A stretch of DNA of 64,000 nt from CBDBEU01 sp965204565 (GCA_965204565.1 CBDBEU010000004.1:62001-126000), one strand, 5' to 3'; shown: positions 27,126 through 38,273, counted from the first letter of the stretch. Notes: generated from the letters alone by a model not told the origin. Translations and numbers: made by a program.

Positions 27126-28296
27126 TTGGTGCAGGATCACACGAAACCGGACGGTTGGAATGTTGTGGAGGCACCCTCGCCTTCTCACAGCGCGACCGTG
27201 GACGCGTCTGTCTCAAATCGGGACAAAATTGGCTCACGCTTGGCGCGCCGGCTCGATCACCTCGACCCGCGAAAACAAGATGGTAGATCATTTTCCACAC
27301 GCGCCGAACCGGTGGAAAGAATCGAAGCTCTCCAACACCATCAGATCAGATGGCGCGCACTGTTGACTGCCGCCGATCCGACCAATCGGGGGCTCGATCC
27401 GCAAAGCGTTCTTCCCCGCCTGGGTGAAATTTCACACAAAGCTCAACTATTGTTTTTCTTGATTTGGCGCGAGCGCAAGACCGGCACGGCAAGGCAATAC
27501 AGCGAACTGATCGCTCTCGTGCCACTCGCGCCAGCAACAATTGCGCGGATCAAGGCGCCTTGGCTGACCGGCTGGGCGAATTCATGGTGGTCGGTCGCCT
27601 CTCCAATCGTTCACCGCCGTCACTACAGCGCTGTCGCTGGCGCGATCATCAACTGGCTGTCCAACAAGTTGGTTCCAACAGGCGCGCTTGTTCTGAGAGA
27701 TCTCGTGTCTGACGCCCCCTTCGCCCAAGCTCTCCTCGCCAACCCGCGTGTAACAGTCTTTAGACGCGGCAGGGCACAGCCAACTCTGTCGCTCAACCTG
27801 CTTGTTGCACCGACTGAGCTTGCGGGCAGAAATGATATTGTTGTCAAGGGCGACCCTAAATTCACGACCACTGATCTAGATGCGTGCCTATCGCTAAGCG
27901 CCCGTTGGGGGGGGCCGGGATCGGCGCCAATGGCATCATCAGCCCGTACGTTCTGAACGGAACGCACTACGACTACCTCACCACCGCAGCAAATCAGGGC
28001 CGGCTGATGCTTGCTGAAGCACTGCTGCCATGGCCAGCATCATCTCTCTGGCCGCGAGTCCACGCCTTGGCGCGCAAGATCAAGATATAGTGCTGAACCG
28101 CGCCCTCACCGGATTGATTGCTTCACTTGGCAGGCAAGGCTTCACTTCCGCTATTGAGGTCCCGCCTTATTCCCCTGAATTTCTGACTATCCGACTCAGT
28201 GAACACCGCAATCTGATAGATGCCATCGTTCCCGGAACAGGGCTTGCGGGACGCACGCTGATGGCGGCCAACCGGCTGCGTCAACGAATGTGTTGA
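27126..28296 (+). pseudogene. degraded acyltransferase-like gene(s)
   Basis: A long plus-strand frame (27126-27956) contains AQLLFFLIWRERKTGTARQY, LTGWANSWWSVASPIVHRRH and VPTGALVLRDLVSDAPFAQA, a layout like the N-terminal half of GNAT (CelD/BioF2-like) acyltransferases. After a shift it continues LNGTHYDYLTTAANQGRLML, and in a third frame QDIVLNRALTGLIASLGRQG, FTSAIEVPPYSPEFLTIRLS to 28293. The frame changes, and the lack of a start with a good ribosome site, point to decay. The family call is tentative; two genes may be merged. Confidence 0.35.
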
Positions 28297-28345
28297 CGCT
28301 CTGTGCCGTCATCGCAAGAGCAACTCACGGCCGCCGCAACCATAT

Positions 28346-28924
28346 CTAGTTGATGCTGAAACCTCCAATCGAAAGCGAAGTCCCGCCGTCACCTGATTTT
28401 CCGCTCGCCCCACCAGCGCTGCGGGATGGCTCGCCCAGCACCAGAACCCAATAGTGCCGATAGTGGCTTTCAGGAGAGAATGAGTGGGCAAGTCCGAAAT
28501 GTGTCGCCGGCTGCAATTCGAGATTGCGCCGATGTGGTGCACTATCGATCCAGGCTTGAATCACCTCTGTCAGACTGGCGCGGCCTGCCGAGACATTCTC
28601 CCCGATATTGGAGAATGTGTAACCTGAGCGGCGCGCGCGTGACGCCGGGTCAGATCCGTCTCTTCCGTAGTGGCTGACCCGTTCAACTGCCGCGAGATCA
28701 CCGGCATGTTCGGCAGCAGCTTTCATCAGCCGGGGATCTTCGCGAACCGGCTGGAGACCATTCTTCTTACGGTATGTATTGATCAGCTTACTGGCTTGAG
28801 GCATGCGCTGCTGGACCACAGCGGTCACATCGGCCCCCCCGAACAGACTTCCCCCCGAGCCGCCTTCGCCACTGACACAGGCAGATAGCAGCAATCCGGT
28901 CAAAATCACCCAATTAGCATGCAT
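28346..28924 (-). CDS. CAP (SCP/PR-1-like) domain lipoprotein
   Basis: 193 residues. Signal peptide MHANWVILTGLLLSAC with lipobox LSAC, then a glycine-rich linker and a CAP domain: MPQASKLINTYRKKNGLQPV, AAAEHAGDLAAVERVSHYGR, GYTFSNIGENVSAGRASLTE, IDSAPHRRNLELQPATHFGL, HYWVLVLGEP. The CAP histidines and glutamates (AEHA, SHYG, GENV, HRRN) are present. It ends with a glycine/serine-rich tail, SIGGFSIN. ATG 28924 is chosen because it starts the signal peptide. It is probably anchored in the outer membrane; activity is unknown. Confidence 0.8.
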   Translation of the reverse strand: MHANWVILTGLLLSACVSGEGGSGGSLFGGADVTAVVQQRMPQASKLINTYRKKNGLQPVREDPRLMKAAAEHAGDLAAVERVSHYGRDGSDPASRARRSGYTFSNIGENVSAGRASLTEVIQAWIDSAPHRRNLELQPATHFGLAHSFSPESHYRHYWVLVLGEPSRSAGGASGKSGDGGTSLSIGGFSIN

Positions 28925-29019
28925 GATTCCAAGGTCAGCCCGCTTGTGTTGATACCCAGCATGATATTTTTCAGTGTCTAGGGGAAAATGCAACGCTTAC
29001 AATTGCATCCAGCACCGAA

Positions 29020-29160
29020 CTAGGCGGCTCTGCGACCCTGTTTCACAAGCTCCAGCAGCGCTGATGGATCTACCGGTTTTCCAAGCACCGCATCTGCTCC
29101 CAGCGCCAGGATCAACCGTGTCGTGCGTTCGTGGGCGTATGCCGAACAAACAATCAATGC
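29020..29160 (-). pseudogene. response regulator receiver domain, C-terminal fragment
   Basis: The minus strand reads ALIVCSAYAHERTTRLILAL, GADAVLGKPVDPSALLELVK, QGRRAA and stops at 29020. It contains the switch Ser/Thr strand and the conserved lysine (LGKPVD) of a CheY-like domain. The phospho-acceptor half is missing, displaced by the IS1380 element downstream of 29160. Confidence 0.65.
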
Positions 29161-29229
29161 ACAATCACGATTTTTGGCCGACATTCCCCAATTAGAACGC
29201 CATTTCGATCATGCTGCCGCTGTTTTGCG

Positions 29230-30500
29230 TACGGACCAATCCTCCTAGGCGGGCCGTGTCGTGGTTCGGGCGTGGCGGACGACCCGCGCTCCGATCCTGA
29301 TGAGGCGGGTCCGCAGGCCGGTCGGCGACCGGTCGGCCGTCTCCTCCGGCAGATCGGCGCCCTGCAGGAAGACATCGGGATTGCAGGCCGATGCATGAAG
29401 CTGAAGCCGCACCTCGTTCCGCGCCATGCCCTTGCAGGAAAGACGCGTCCGATTGATCGCCTGCCTTCCTTCCTCGACATGCTGTTCGGCGGTGCCGCGC
29501 TGATTGTAGAACCGAATGATCCGGGCCGGCTCCATCGGCGGGTTGGTGACGACCCGCCATGGTTTGTCCCGTGACGCGGCCTGATATGCGAAGTCGCCGC
29601 AGATGCGCCGCAGATGGGTCGGCGGGCGATCCGCGGGGCGCTTGAGCACAGGCGCGATCCTGCTTTCCGGAACAGCGGTCTTCCCAGGCCGGACGGCGTA
29701 GGAACAGCCTTCCGCCTCCGGCGTCTTGTAGAGCTCCGGGACGGCAAGAGCGGCATCGGCCCGGAAGAACCCCATCAGCTCACGATCCGCATATCGCGCC
29801 AACACCGGCTTGAGCACATTTTCCCGGCCGTCGGCGCTGTGAACATTGCCGAGGCGCAATGAACGGCGTTCGAGGCGGCCAAACCGCTTAAGGACGAACA
29901 AGGGGTGATGGCACATGCAGCCGAAATGCCCGTTCCAGGCGGTGCCTTCCTGCGCGCCATGGGGCGGGCCGACCGAACCGTCCATGTCCGGTGTGATCCA
30001 TTCGGGCGCCATCGCGGCGTGAGCCCGATCGATCTATTGACCGGATACGTCCGCCGGCGCACCGCGATTGTCGGCGGCCTCCGACACCCCGGTCTCGAAC
30101 CGCCCCATCCGGCCGGCAGACGCAGCCTCGGCATCAACGCCACGCCCTCCCGACCACCTGCCGCATCAACGGATCGAGCGCCGGATGGTCCGCATCATTC
30201 ACATCATCATATCCGGCCGATCGCCCGAAGACCGACCGCCGCAAAAGCCCGACCACGGAATGCAGACGGTTGTGGACGGTTCGCGTATCTCCGAGAGGAC
30301 CGCCGGCAATATCGTGCAATCCCGGGGGTCTCGTCCAACTCCCGGATCGGCAACGGGCCACCGTCGGAACCGATCTTCGAGCCATGGCATTCCAACCGCA
30401 CTCGACTGTCGAAACCGCGCCTGATATCACCCGTTTCGCCTGCACCCTGCGGGTGATCCGTGATCCGCCCCACAGCCCACACAACATGCTGAAATATAAC
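29230..30500 (-). mobile_element. IS1380-family element, copy 1 (decayed)
   Basis: The transposase is readable in several minus-strand frames. The N terminus lies around 30430-30140 (SVPTVARCRSGSWT region; RTVHNRLHSVVGLLRRSVFG in frame). The centre has the DDE region AWNGHFGCMCHHPLFVLKRF, and the C terminus has WRVVTNPPMEPARIIRFYNQ, RGTAEQHVEEGRQAINRTRL ending at 29245. The FYNQRGTAEQ...EG motif is diagnostic for IS1380. Several frameshifts make it inactive. Confidence 0.8.
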
Positions 30501-30629
30501 ATGTTACCGGCTGTCGGAGGCGCGAAAACGTCACGGTGCTTGGGGAATGTGGGTTCAATGGGTTGTTTTGGCCGCCGAGCCCGACCATATTGCAATCAAG
30601 TGTAACTTCGCTCGCAAGGGATGACACAA

Positions 30630-31349
30630 ATGGCAGAATTCGAACCTCGGGTCCTCGGCAGGACCTCAGGACATACAGCGGCAAGAGCAGACATCGATGA
30701 GGGTCTGCGCGCCTATATGATGCGCGTATACAACTACATGGCGATCGGCTTGGGGATCACCGGCGTGGTCGCCTATTTCGCAGCCACCTCCGGTCTTTAT
30801 GCCGCAATCGCCCAGACGCCATTGATCTGGGTGGTGATGCTTGCACCGCTCGGCATGGTGTTCCTGCTCTCGGCCCGCTTGCACAAGATGAGCACCAGCG
30901 GCGCGCAAATCGCTTTCTGGGCGTTCTCAGCCCTGATGGGCCTGTCGCTATCCTACGTTTTCCTGGCATATACCGGCACCAGCATCACCCGCGTCTTCTT
31001 GATGACAGCCGCCTCGTTCGGTGCGCTCAGCCTTTATGGCTACACCACCGGCAAGGATCTGTCGGGCTGGGGCTCATTCCTGTTGATGGGCCTGATCGGC
31101 ATCATTCTGGCCTCGATCGTGAATATCTTTCTCGCCTCCTCGGCAATGCAGTTCGCGATCTCGGTCATTGGTGTTCTCGTTTTCGCCGGTCTGACGGCAT
31201 ACGACACCCAGCAGATCAAGGAGATGTATTTCGAGGGCGATTCGTCAGTGGTCGCAGGCCGCAAGGCGATCATGGGCGCACTCAGGCTCTATCTCGACTT
31301 CATCAACCTTTTCATCATGCTGCTGTCGCTGTTCGGCAATCGCGAGTAG
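30630..31349 (+). CDS. Bax inhibitor-1/YccA family membrane protein
   Basis: 239 residues from ATG 30630 (MAEFEPRVLG); an ATG nine bases earlier is also possible, but aaggg at 30616 fits 30630. There are seven hydrophobic segments, e.g. YMAIGLGITGVVAYFAATSG, WVVMLAPLGMVFLLSARL, IAFWAFSALMGLSLSYVFLA and FAISVIGVLVFAGLTAYDTQ. It ends ALRLYLDFINLFIMLLSLFG, the family signature (YDTQ...LYLDFINLF). Family members are inner-membrane proteins linked to calcium/pH-dependent leak or protease control; the role here is unknown. Intact, and flanked on both sides by IS1380 copies in the same orientation. Confidence 0.9.
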   Translation: MAEFEPRVLGRTSGHTAARADIDEGLRAYMMRVYNYMAIGLGITGVVAYFAATSGLYAAIAQTPLIWVVMLAPLGMVFLLSARLHKMSTSGAQIAFWAFSALMGLSLSYVFLAYTGTSITRVFLMTAASFGALSLYGYTTGKDLSGWGSFLLMGLIGIILASIVNIFLASSAMQFAISVIGVLVFAGLTAYDTQQIKEMYFEGDSSVVAGRKAIMGALRLYLDFINLFIMLLSLFGNRE

Positions 31350-31499
31350 CACTGACCTATTTAACCCGACATTCACGGGATAACGGCCATCGTCGTGGGG
31401 ATCGAGGGACATTGAGAACGGTGACGCCGGCGTATATCGCGCCGGGATTGACGATTTAGTCGTCATCGGGGACACACCTCGCCTGTAGTTCTTGCCGGA

Positions 31500-32760
31500 C
31501 TACATGACAACCGGACGCGTCACGCCGGCGAGTGTGGCTACGGCTGCGGCCGAAGTTCGGCGATCAGCCGCAGGATCTCGGCGAACAGGCCCCTGGCACC
31601 GCGCCCTCGGCCAACCGGGCCAACTGGACTGGAACGTGGCGTACCGGCCGTGTGTGACGATCCCGGCGCCGATCCTGATCGGCTTCTCCTTCACGCCGGT
31701 CGGCGACCATCGCCTGACCGCCTCCGGCAGAGCCGGCGTCCGCATGAAGTTACCGGAGATTGCAGGCGAGCGCATGAAGCCGGAGCCGCACGGCAGTGTT
31801 CCGGAACCTCCGGCATGACAGCGCCGGGTCCGCACAATCGCGTTCCTGCCTTCCTTGATGTGCTGCCCGGCTGTGCCGCGCCGGTTGCAGAAGGCGACCA
31901 CGCGCCCGGCAGGGCGGCTCAGCCTGGTGACGATGAAGCCGACGCGCGGGACAAATTCGCCCGGATGCCGTTCGACCCTGGCGACGACCCGACGCTTCCT
32001 GTCCCATGAGCCTGCCTGATGGCTGAAGCCGGCATGGGTGCGGATCATATGATCGGGTGGGCGACCGACGGGTCGGGTCGGAAGGCAGGCGATGCTTTGC
32101 CGAAGGATCGCGTCGGCTTTGAGACCGATCGTATACCGGTCGCCCTCTGCTGCGTTCCGGATCGCCGAACCGGTTGAACACAAACAGCGGATGGCAGCAG
32201 GTGCAGGCGAAGTGTCCATTCCAGGCGGCACCTTTCTGATCGCCATGGGTCGGCCTGATCGCCATGGAATCCATGTCGAGCACGACGGCCCTGGGCGGAT
32301 GCCGCGCGTGCATCCGGTCAATCCATTGCCCCGACAGATCGGCCGGTGCGGGGAGGTTCTCTTCACCGGCAAGGAACTCCGTCTCCAATCGCCCCATCCG
32401 GCCGGCGCACGCGGCCTGCCCGGCTACGGCGCGCCCGCCAACAATCCATCGCGTCCCGGGCGGTCGGCGTCGTTTACGTCCTCATAGCCACCGAGGCGGC
32501 CGAAGACGGATCGGCGAAACAATCCCGTCATCGCGTGCAGGCCGTTCTTGCCGGTGCGCGGATCGACAAGCTCATGGCCGGCCATGTCCGTCAAGCCGAG
32601 CACATCATCAAGCTCGCGGCAGGCCGGCCATCCGGCGTCGGTGGTGATTCCGGAACCGTGGAACTCAAGCTTCAGGCGGCGGTCGAAATCGAGCCGAAGA
32701 GGCCCGTCAACTGGTTCGCCCGCCGGGTTCGCCATATGCCGCGCCCCAAAATGCGCTCAA
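31500..32760 (-). mobile_element. IS1380-family element, copy 2 (decayed)
   Basis: The N terminus 32735-32424 reads RLKLEFHGSGITTDAGWPAC, RELDDVLGLTDMAGHELVDP, RTGKNGLHAMTGLFRRSVFG. The centre is in other frames. The C-terminal part reads RRVVARVERHPGEFVPRVGF, IVTRLSRPAGRVVAFCNRRG, TAGQHIKEGRNAIVR. The family signature is clear but frameshifts are numerous. It differs from copy 1 by many substitutions, so it is a distinct IS1380 member or an older copy. The 150 bp before it (31350-31499) hold nothing recognisable. Confidence 0.8.
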
Positions 32761-32949
32761 GACATTGATTCTCGTGATAGAACCAACGACCAATCGCACC
32801 AATCAATGGAGCCATATGCGGGTTTGGGTTAAGCGCTGCGTTCATCGATGAGGACCGCCAATGCCGGTTCTGACAGAGGGGCCTCATGTGTCCGATTGTT
32901 CTTGGTTCGCTCTTTCGGGAAAAGGATCAGCGCTCAATCGATATCAATC

Positions 32950-33330
32950 TCAGACCAGCAAGGAGCTGCAATCTCGGCACGCTTCTTGGACCTTAAGCAA
33001 TTGATCGGTGACCGTGCCAAGTGTGATGGCCGCTTCGGCTCGCGCCTTGGCCCTGTCAATCGCCGGATCGTGACCGAGCCGAACGTTGGCCAAGACCTGC
33101 TCGGCCATTTTGCCTGCTTTGGCTGCCTATAAGACTTGAGATCTTTCCAAGCGATATGCGGCGCCGCTTGGAGCCAAGTGCGTACTGCAAAATCCATGTC
33201 CGCGAGCCACCTTCGCGGCATCGGACACCGTATCCAGGCAACGCATCGTCGAAGACAATCACGTCGGCCTTTCCGGCCATTGCCCGCCACCCGGAACGGT
33301 CTGTCGCACCACATCGTCCGTGAGTTTCAT
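32950..33330 (-). pseudogene. tyrosine recombinase (DUF4102-type integrase), N-terminal fragment
   Basis: ATG 33330 begins MKLTDDVVRQTVP, then a frameshift, then AGKADVIVFDDALPGYGVRC, REGGSRTWILQYALGSKRRR, ISLGKI and, in another frame, EQVLANVRLGHDPAIDRAKA, ending at 32950. This is the arm-binding N-terminal domain of integrases that use tRNA genes as attachment sites. The catalytic domain is absent. Between 33331 and 33585 no gene can be supported. Confidence 0.65.
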
Positions 33331-33585
33331 CGGTGCGCCCACTATTTGGGAAGGGCATGGGAAGATGTCCAATCTCACCTATGATGTTCGGTGAATGCAT
33401 CACATTGAGGGTCTGCGTGATTTCAAATGCTTTGAAAGGTGATGACTTGCCCTGATATCATGAAGCTATGAAGTCCCTCGAACTACGAATCTGGGGTTCG
33501 AATCTTCCCCGGCGCGTCAATAAATTCCATGGCTCTGGAAAACAGTCTTCGAGGACGTTGTGTTGGGTAATGCTCGGGGCGGCAA

Positions 33586-34048
33586 ATGACGGCGATCAGC
33601 TGTTTGACCCACCTCTCAAGCGCTGCGGCTCTGAGCCTGTTTCTGGCTGGTTGCGTATCGGCGCCGCCACGTTCTCACCATCATCGCGCACCGGTGTCGT
33701 GGTAGCGCCGCCGCGCCTGCAGACCCAGAGTCGCACACCCAGTGCGGCCACGCCTCCTGGTATGCGATGACCAGCCGCACCGCGAGCGGTGAACAGGCCA
33801 ACCCGAACGCCATAACCGCCGCCCATAAAACACTGCCATTTGGCACACAGGTTCATGTCACCAATTTGCACAATGGCCGCAGCGTCGTCGTACGGGTCAA
33901 CGACCGCGGACCGTTTATCGGCGGCCGCATCATCGACGTGACCCGGGCCGCCGCATCGAAGCTGGGATTTGTCTCGCAGGGAACGGCCCGCGTGCGCATC
34001 CGCGCCGATGGCATTGGCGCGGGCTTGCCCGCCAGCACCTGCACCTAG
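33586..34048 (+). pseudogene. rlpA: RlpA-like septal lipoprotein, frameshifted
   Basis: ATG 33586 gives a lipoprotein signal, MTAISCLTHLSSAAALSLFL then AGC. The frame stops soon after (APVSW). The conserved part is in another frame: CGHASWYAMTSRTASGEQAN, THKTLPFGT-like AHKTLPFGTQVHVTNLHNGR, VVRVNDRGPFIGGRIIDVTR, AAASKLGF, ending at 34048. That is the double-psi beta-barrel RlpA domain, whose members cleave or bind peptidoglycan strands lacking stem peptides. One frameshift near 33690-33710 separates the signal peptide from the domain, so export is lost. Confidence 0.75.
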
Positions 34049-34115
34049 AGCAAGTGCCGGGCGCGCGCCATTTGCGCAAAACAAGGAGCAACAATTGAAC
34101 GACGCCACCGTGCCT

Positions 34116-34525
34116 GATCTTGACCGACGCCCGGACCTATCGCCACTGGAACACGGTCAGCCTTCGCTATGCCGATGAAGACCGCATGGGCCACGTCAAC
34201 AATGCCGCCTATGGCATCTGGATCTAGGTCGCCCGGGTGTCGCTCATCGCCCCGTATCTGGCGGCCGTGCCGGACTGGTTCGATACCGTGCTCGCCAACG
34301 TCACGATCAATTATCTCAAGGAAACCCGTTTTCCCGGAGATGTGCGCATCGGCAACAGCTCGTTTCGATCCGGATATGGATCGCGACGACGCCTGTCTGG
34401 CCGCGGCCGAGTGCGTCAATGTGTTTTTCGATACCCGCTCGCGCACCTCGGCCGCACCGCCGGACGCTGTGCGCAAAGTTCTGGAGCTTGACTTGAACGG
34501 CGGCGAGGCTCCGCCATATATTTGA
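34116..34525 (+). pseudogene. 4HBT-family acyl-CoA thioesterase, broken
   Basis: The reading LTDARTYRHWNTVSLRYADE, DRMGHVNNAAYGIWI is followed by an in-frame TAG at 34225-34227, then VARVSLIAPYLAAVPDWFDT, VLANVTINYLKETRFPGDVR and, after a one-base shift near 34365, DDACLAAAECVNVFFDTRSR. The DxxGHVNNxxY motif is the hot-dog-fold thioesterase active site. It was a protein of about 145 residues; it is now interrupted twice. Confidence 0.75.
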
Positions 34526-34614
34526 TGGGCGATCAATCCCTGATTGTCCCAGATCAAAGCCCGGTTCCCTGGGCGAGGGCAATGTTTCACGCACGACATA
34601 TGAGGGCAAAGCCC

Positions 34615-34953
34615 ATGAAACTGGCACTGAAGGGCGTGCTCGGCGGAGTTATCATCGCAGCGGTTGCATTTGCGCCGGCCGCAGCCAACCTGTCAGCAAT
34701 TGCATCCGCCAAGGCCGAAAACCGCTCTGTTCAGCAATCCACCAACGGGCCCACAACGATCACATGGACACAAAAATTCATTAGGATCGATCCGGGCCGC
34801 AACACGGATCGCTGGCGATGTTCGGTGAACCTTAATGGGACAGTTTATTTTTCGACCGGCTTTATCGAAAGCAGCGCCCGGGAAAAGCTCATGACACGCA
34901 CCCGAAAGCCCTCTTGGTGCCGGCGAAAGGATCAGAAATTTTTCGGTTTCTAA
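34615..34953 (+). CDS. small exported protein, function unknown
   Basis: 112 residues from ATG 34615. Signal peptide MKLALKGVLGGVIIAAVAFA with cleavage near PAAANLSA. The mature part reads TTITWTQKFIRIDPGRNTDR, WRCSVNLNGTVYFSTGFIES and a basic end, RKPSWCRRKDQKFFGF, with two cysteines. No family recognised. From 34954 to 35359 I see no supported gene, only a short minus-strand reading (PMIVTTTPSVEDVDLDYEVI) that may be a stump. Confidence 0.5.
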   Translation: MKLALKGVLGGVIIAAVAFAPAAANLSAIASAKAENRSVQQSTNGPTTITWTQKFIRIDPGRNTDRWRCSVNLNGTVYFSTGFIESSAREKLMTRTRKPSWCRRKDQKFFGF

Positions 34954-35359
34954 TTGGGCTTTTGGCAAGCGGGCGCGGCGGAGGGTGCCAAAGCCTGAAT
35001 GGACGCCAATGCCTTGCCTTGGCTAGCTAAAACTCACAGCGCTACCCGATGCCGAAACCATCAGCATGTTGTTGATCACCTCATAGTCCAGATCGACGTC
35101 CTCCACCGAGGGGGTCGTCGTCACGATCATTGGAAGCTTGCCGTTCTGAGCGGCACACTATGTCGAAAGATTTTGTTCACCACATTATCAATGATCCGGC
35201 CTGTGGCTGCATCAGTGGCCCTTGGCTTGCCGCAATCAACCAAGGACCACAGGAATGTCGAGCAGTCAAGAAGCCAACTTCCTGTTCATCGTCGCGCTGA
35301 TATTTGCGGTGTAGTTGGTACCGTGAGTTGGCTTTCAGCCCTGCTCTAGATCGGTTTTT

Positions 35360-36345
35360 ATTTAATCCCGTTCATATCCTGCGTCGGCGATAACGTCCCA
35401 AAGGTCCGTGACGGTTCTGACGGCTGCCTTTCGTAGCAAAGCCTGGAGCTTTGAGAATGCCATCTCGATCGGGTTGAAGTCGGGACTGTAGGGCGGAAGA
35501 TAGAACAGCGTGGCTCCGGCGGCCTCGATGGCTTGGCGGATGCCGGTCACCTTGTGAGCGGGCAGGTTGTCCATGACCACGATGTCGCCTTGACTGCGTT
35601 CGGGCACGAGTACCTGTTCGACATAGGCCTTGAAGGCGACGCCATTCATCGGCCCATCGAGCAGCATCGGGGCTGCCATGCCGGACAGGCGCAAGCCGGC
35701 GGCAAACGTGGTCGTCTTCCAGTGTCCATGCGGGAGCGCGGCCCGACAGCGCTCGCCGCGTGGAGCCCGGCCGCGAAGCCGCGCCATCTTCGTGCTGGCA
35801 CCCGTCTCGTCGATGAAGATCAGCCGTTCCGGGTCGAGGTCCGTCTGGCCGCTGAACCAGAGCTGGCGCCGAGCCATGACATCCGGGCGTTGCTGCTCGG
35901 CCGCGTGCGCCGTCTTTTTTCGAACGTCAGCCCGCGCTTGGCAAGGAAGCGGCACACTGTCGGGTCAGATGCTCGAACCCCATGGCGGCGCTCCAGTTCC
36001 TCGGCGGTCTCATGTAAGGCGATGTCCTTGCGCGATGCCACCAGCCCAAGAATGAAGTCCTCGTGCGCGTCCAGCTTCGAGCCCGGCGGTTGGCCCTGGC
36101 GCGCCGGCCGGATATCACCGCTCGCTCGCCACTGCCGATACCAGCTCCCAGCCGTCGATATCCCGATCGAGAACCGGCCCGCGGCGAAAGCCCGTCCTCG
36201 ATCGCGGCGATCACTCGTCGGCGAAGGTTCAAACCATAAGCACACACCATATCTGCCTCCCGATAAGCCTCGGGACACAGAATCATGTGCCAAACCATTT
36301 GGGAATCCCCTAAATCGACTCCGATTGCGTGAAACATGCTCTAGA
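35360..36345 (-). mobile_element. IS630-family element, frameshifted
   Basis: The minus strand encodes a complete IS630 transposase layout in three frames. The N-terminal helix-turn-helix is around 36250-36150 (MVCAYGLNLRRRVIAAIEDG). The middle is PPGSKLDAHEDFILGLVASR and KDIALHETAEELERRHGVRA. The catalytic part 35955-35362 is PERLIFIDETGASTKMARLR (first D), DIVVMDNLPAHKVTGIRQAI (second D) and LPPYSPDFNPIEMAFSKLQA (E). Frameshifts near 36180 and 35945 separate the parts. The size, about 1 kb, is normal. Confidence 0.8.
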
Positions 36346-36946
36346 ACTGTGCCGGTTTTTGGTTAGGAGTTGGGGAGGTTGTCTTGGCTCGGAAACGGCA
36401 TTCTGATGAGGATATCCTGAAGCTTTTGCGTGAGATCGAACTTCATCTGACGGGTGGGGTTGATGTTGCGACAGCGTGCCGTTCTGCCGGCATCGGTGAT
36501 GCGACGGACGACAACCGGTGCAAGACGTTTGGTGGCATGGGGCGGTCTCAATTGTCTGAGTTGAAAGCGCTTGAGAAAGAGAACCGGCGCCTCAGGAAGA
36601 TCGTCGCCGATCTCGAACTCGACAAGCTGATCCTCAAGGAGAGCCTAGATTTTTCAAAGCCGAACGCCTGACGACGAACGACCTTCGTCAGGCGGTTATG
36701 CATGTGCGCTGGAAGATCGGAACGTCGGAGCGGCGCACATGTCGTGAGGTCGGCGTCGCACGCTCAACGCAACAGTACAAATCCAGACATCAACTCGATG
36801 ATGACCTGCCGCCGGCATTGATCCGGCCGGCCGAGCAGTACGGGCGATACGGATACCGCAAAGTCGACGAGCTGTTGCGGGCTGAAGGTTGGCCGGCAAA
36901 TCACAAGAAGGTCGAGTGGCTGTGGCGCGAAGAGGGTTTGCAGCTG

Positions 36947-38273
36947 GACACCCTGCCGACCCCTGTCTGCTGCCTGGAATCGGGTGACGAGAGCGCATTT
37001 ACGGCCGCGATGCGTGTCGGCCCTTTGCCTGGGTTGTGGTTCGGGATCTGGTTTCGCCGGGGCCGGGCTATGCCACGGCGCCTTTGCGCTCCCGGAACAG
37101 GAGCCGTTTCATGTTGACTGCCATGTTGGCCATGCCGATCCTGGCCCTCGCCCGGTCGATGCCGATGGTGCGGACGAAGAGCCCCATTCGTGCCTTCATC
37201 CCGGCGAAGGGATGTTCGATCGCGGATCGGACCTTCGACCCTGCGGCATTGGCCCTCTCGTGATGCACGGGCATCGGCTTGCCGGGCGGGCGGCGGAAAT
37301 GGACCTTCGAGGTCAGCCCGGCCCGGGCGATTTTCTTCTCGTTGTTCTGCGACCGATACGTCGTGTCCGCCCGGACAGTCGAGCCGGTGGCAGTCGAGCC
37401 GGTGTTCGCCTGATCCGGAAGCCCGCCCGCTACGCGTCCGTCATGCCGGGCGGCGTCGGTGACGATCCATGTCCGGACGAAGCCGTGGCGCCGGTCGGCA
37501 TCGATATGGGATTTGCAGCCGAACACCGGCGTGGCGATTGCGCCCATCGCCGTGCCGTCCGGGCGCGTCTTCCTGCGCCCTCGCTTGAGCGTCCAACGCG
37601 CGTCGCGATCCTTTTGCGCCGGTTTCCGGGGATTGGCCTGCCAATCAGGCGGGATGCCCCCCGTTTCCATACCTCTATGCCCTTGACGATCTCCTTCCCG
37701 GCATCGGTCATGCGCCGGCGCGGGGCCGCCACGATGGTGGCATCGACGATCTGCCCGCCCATGGCGAGATATCCGGGCAGGATATCGCGCGTCCTTAAGA
37801 TGCGCGTCGAACCGGGCGAAGAGTTTCTCCACCGCGCCGGTCCGCACCAGGGCTTCCCGGAACCGCCGGATGGTCGTCTCGTCCGGCGCCCGCGCGCCGT
37901 CATCGAGGCTGAGGAAACGGCCAAGGCTGCGCCGGTCCATGATTTGCAACGCCACCTGCGCATCCAACAGACCGTAGAGTGCCTGGATCACCGGCACCTT
38001 GAACATGAGGACCGGGTCCATCGGCGGGCGCCCGCCCTGCCTGCCATCGGAACGATCGAGCGTCGCATCCAACTCCGGCCGGCAACTCTGGCCGGAAGAG
38101 CTCGAAGTCGATAACCCCTGCAGGCCGCTCCAGCGGATCTCCCGCCTTCGATAACGCCGCGTAGCGCTCATCCGGATCGAAGAACCCGCGCTGTGCAACC
38201 ATCGTACCCTCCGTCGCCGATATCCCCACGGAATCACACCAAGACGCTCAAAGCCAGGGGGGGTCAGGGCGTC
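36947..38273 (-). mobile_element. IS5-group element nested in the IS3 element
   Basis: The terminal inverted repeats are GACACCCTGCCGACCCCTG (left) and, read inward from the right, GACGCCCTGACCCCCCCTGG. Both ends are flanked by the direct repeat CAGCTG (36941-36946 and 38274-38279), so insertion in the IS3 orfB is demonstrated. Length 1327 bp. Decayed copies lie at 3550-3710 and 56639-57592. Confidence 0.9.
37068..38202 (-). pseudogene. IS5-group transposase, frameshifted by a 13-bp duplication
   Basis: ATG 38202 starts MVAQRGFFDPDERYAALSKA, then VIDFELFRPEL. At 38071-38096 an imperfect 13-bp tandem repeat (aactccggccggc / aactctggccgga) is present that the 57 kb copy lacks, and it throws the frame. 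The rest is readable in another frame: DATLDRSDGRQGGRPPMDPV, RFLSLDDGARAPDETTIRRF and, near the end, KVRSAIEHPFAGMKARMGLF and MAVNMKRLLFRERKGAVA. A second frame disturbance near 37780 damages the centre. Inactive. Confidence 0.75.

Noticed and set aside
29230..32760. Functional composite transposon carrying the Bax-inhibitor-1 gene
   Set aside because: Both IS copies are multiply frameshifted and differ from each other, and no outer direct repeats were found.
33480..33530. tRNA-like T arm (ggggttcgaatcttcccc) near the integrase stump
   Set aside because: The T stem pairs poorly, and no D arm or anticodon arm can be drawn upstream. At most it is a decayed attachment-site copy of a tRNA end.
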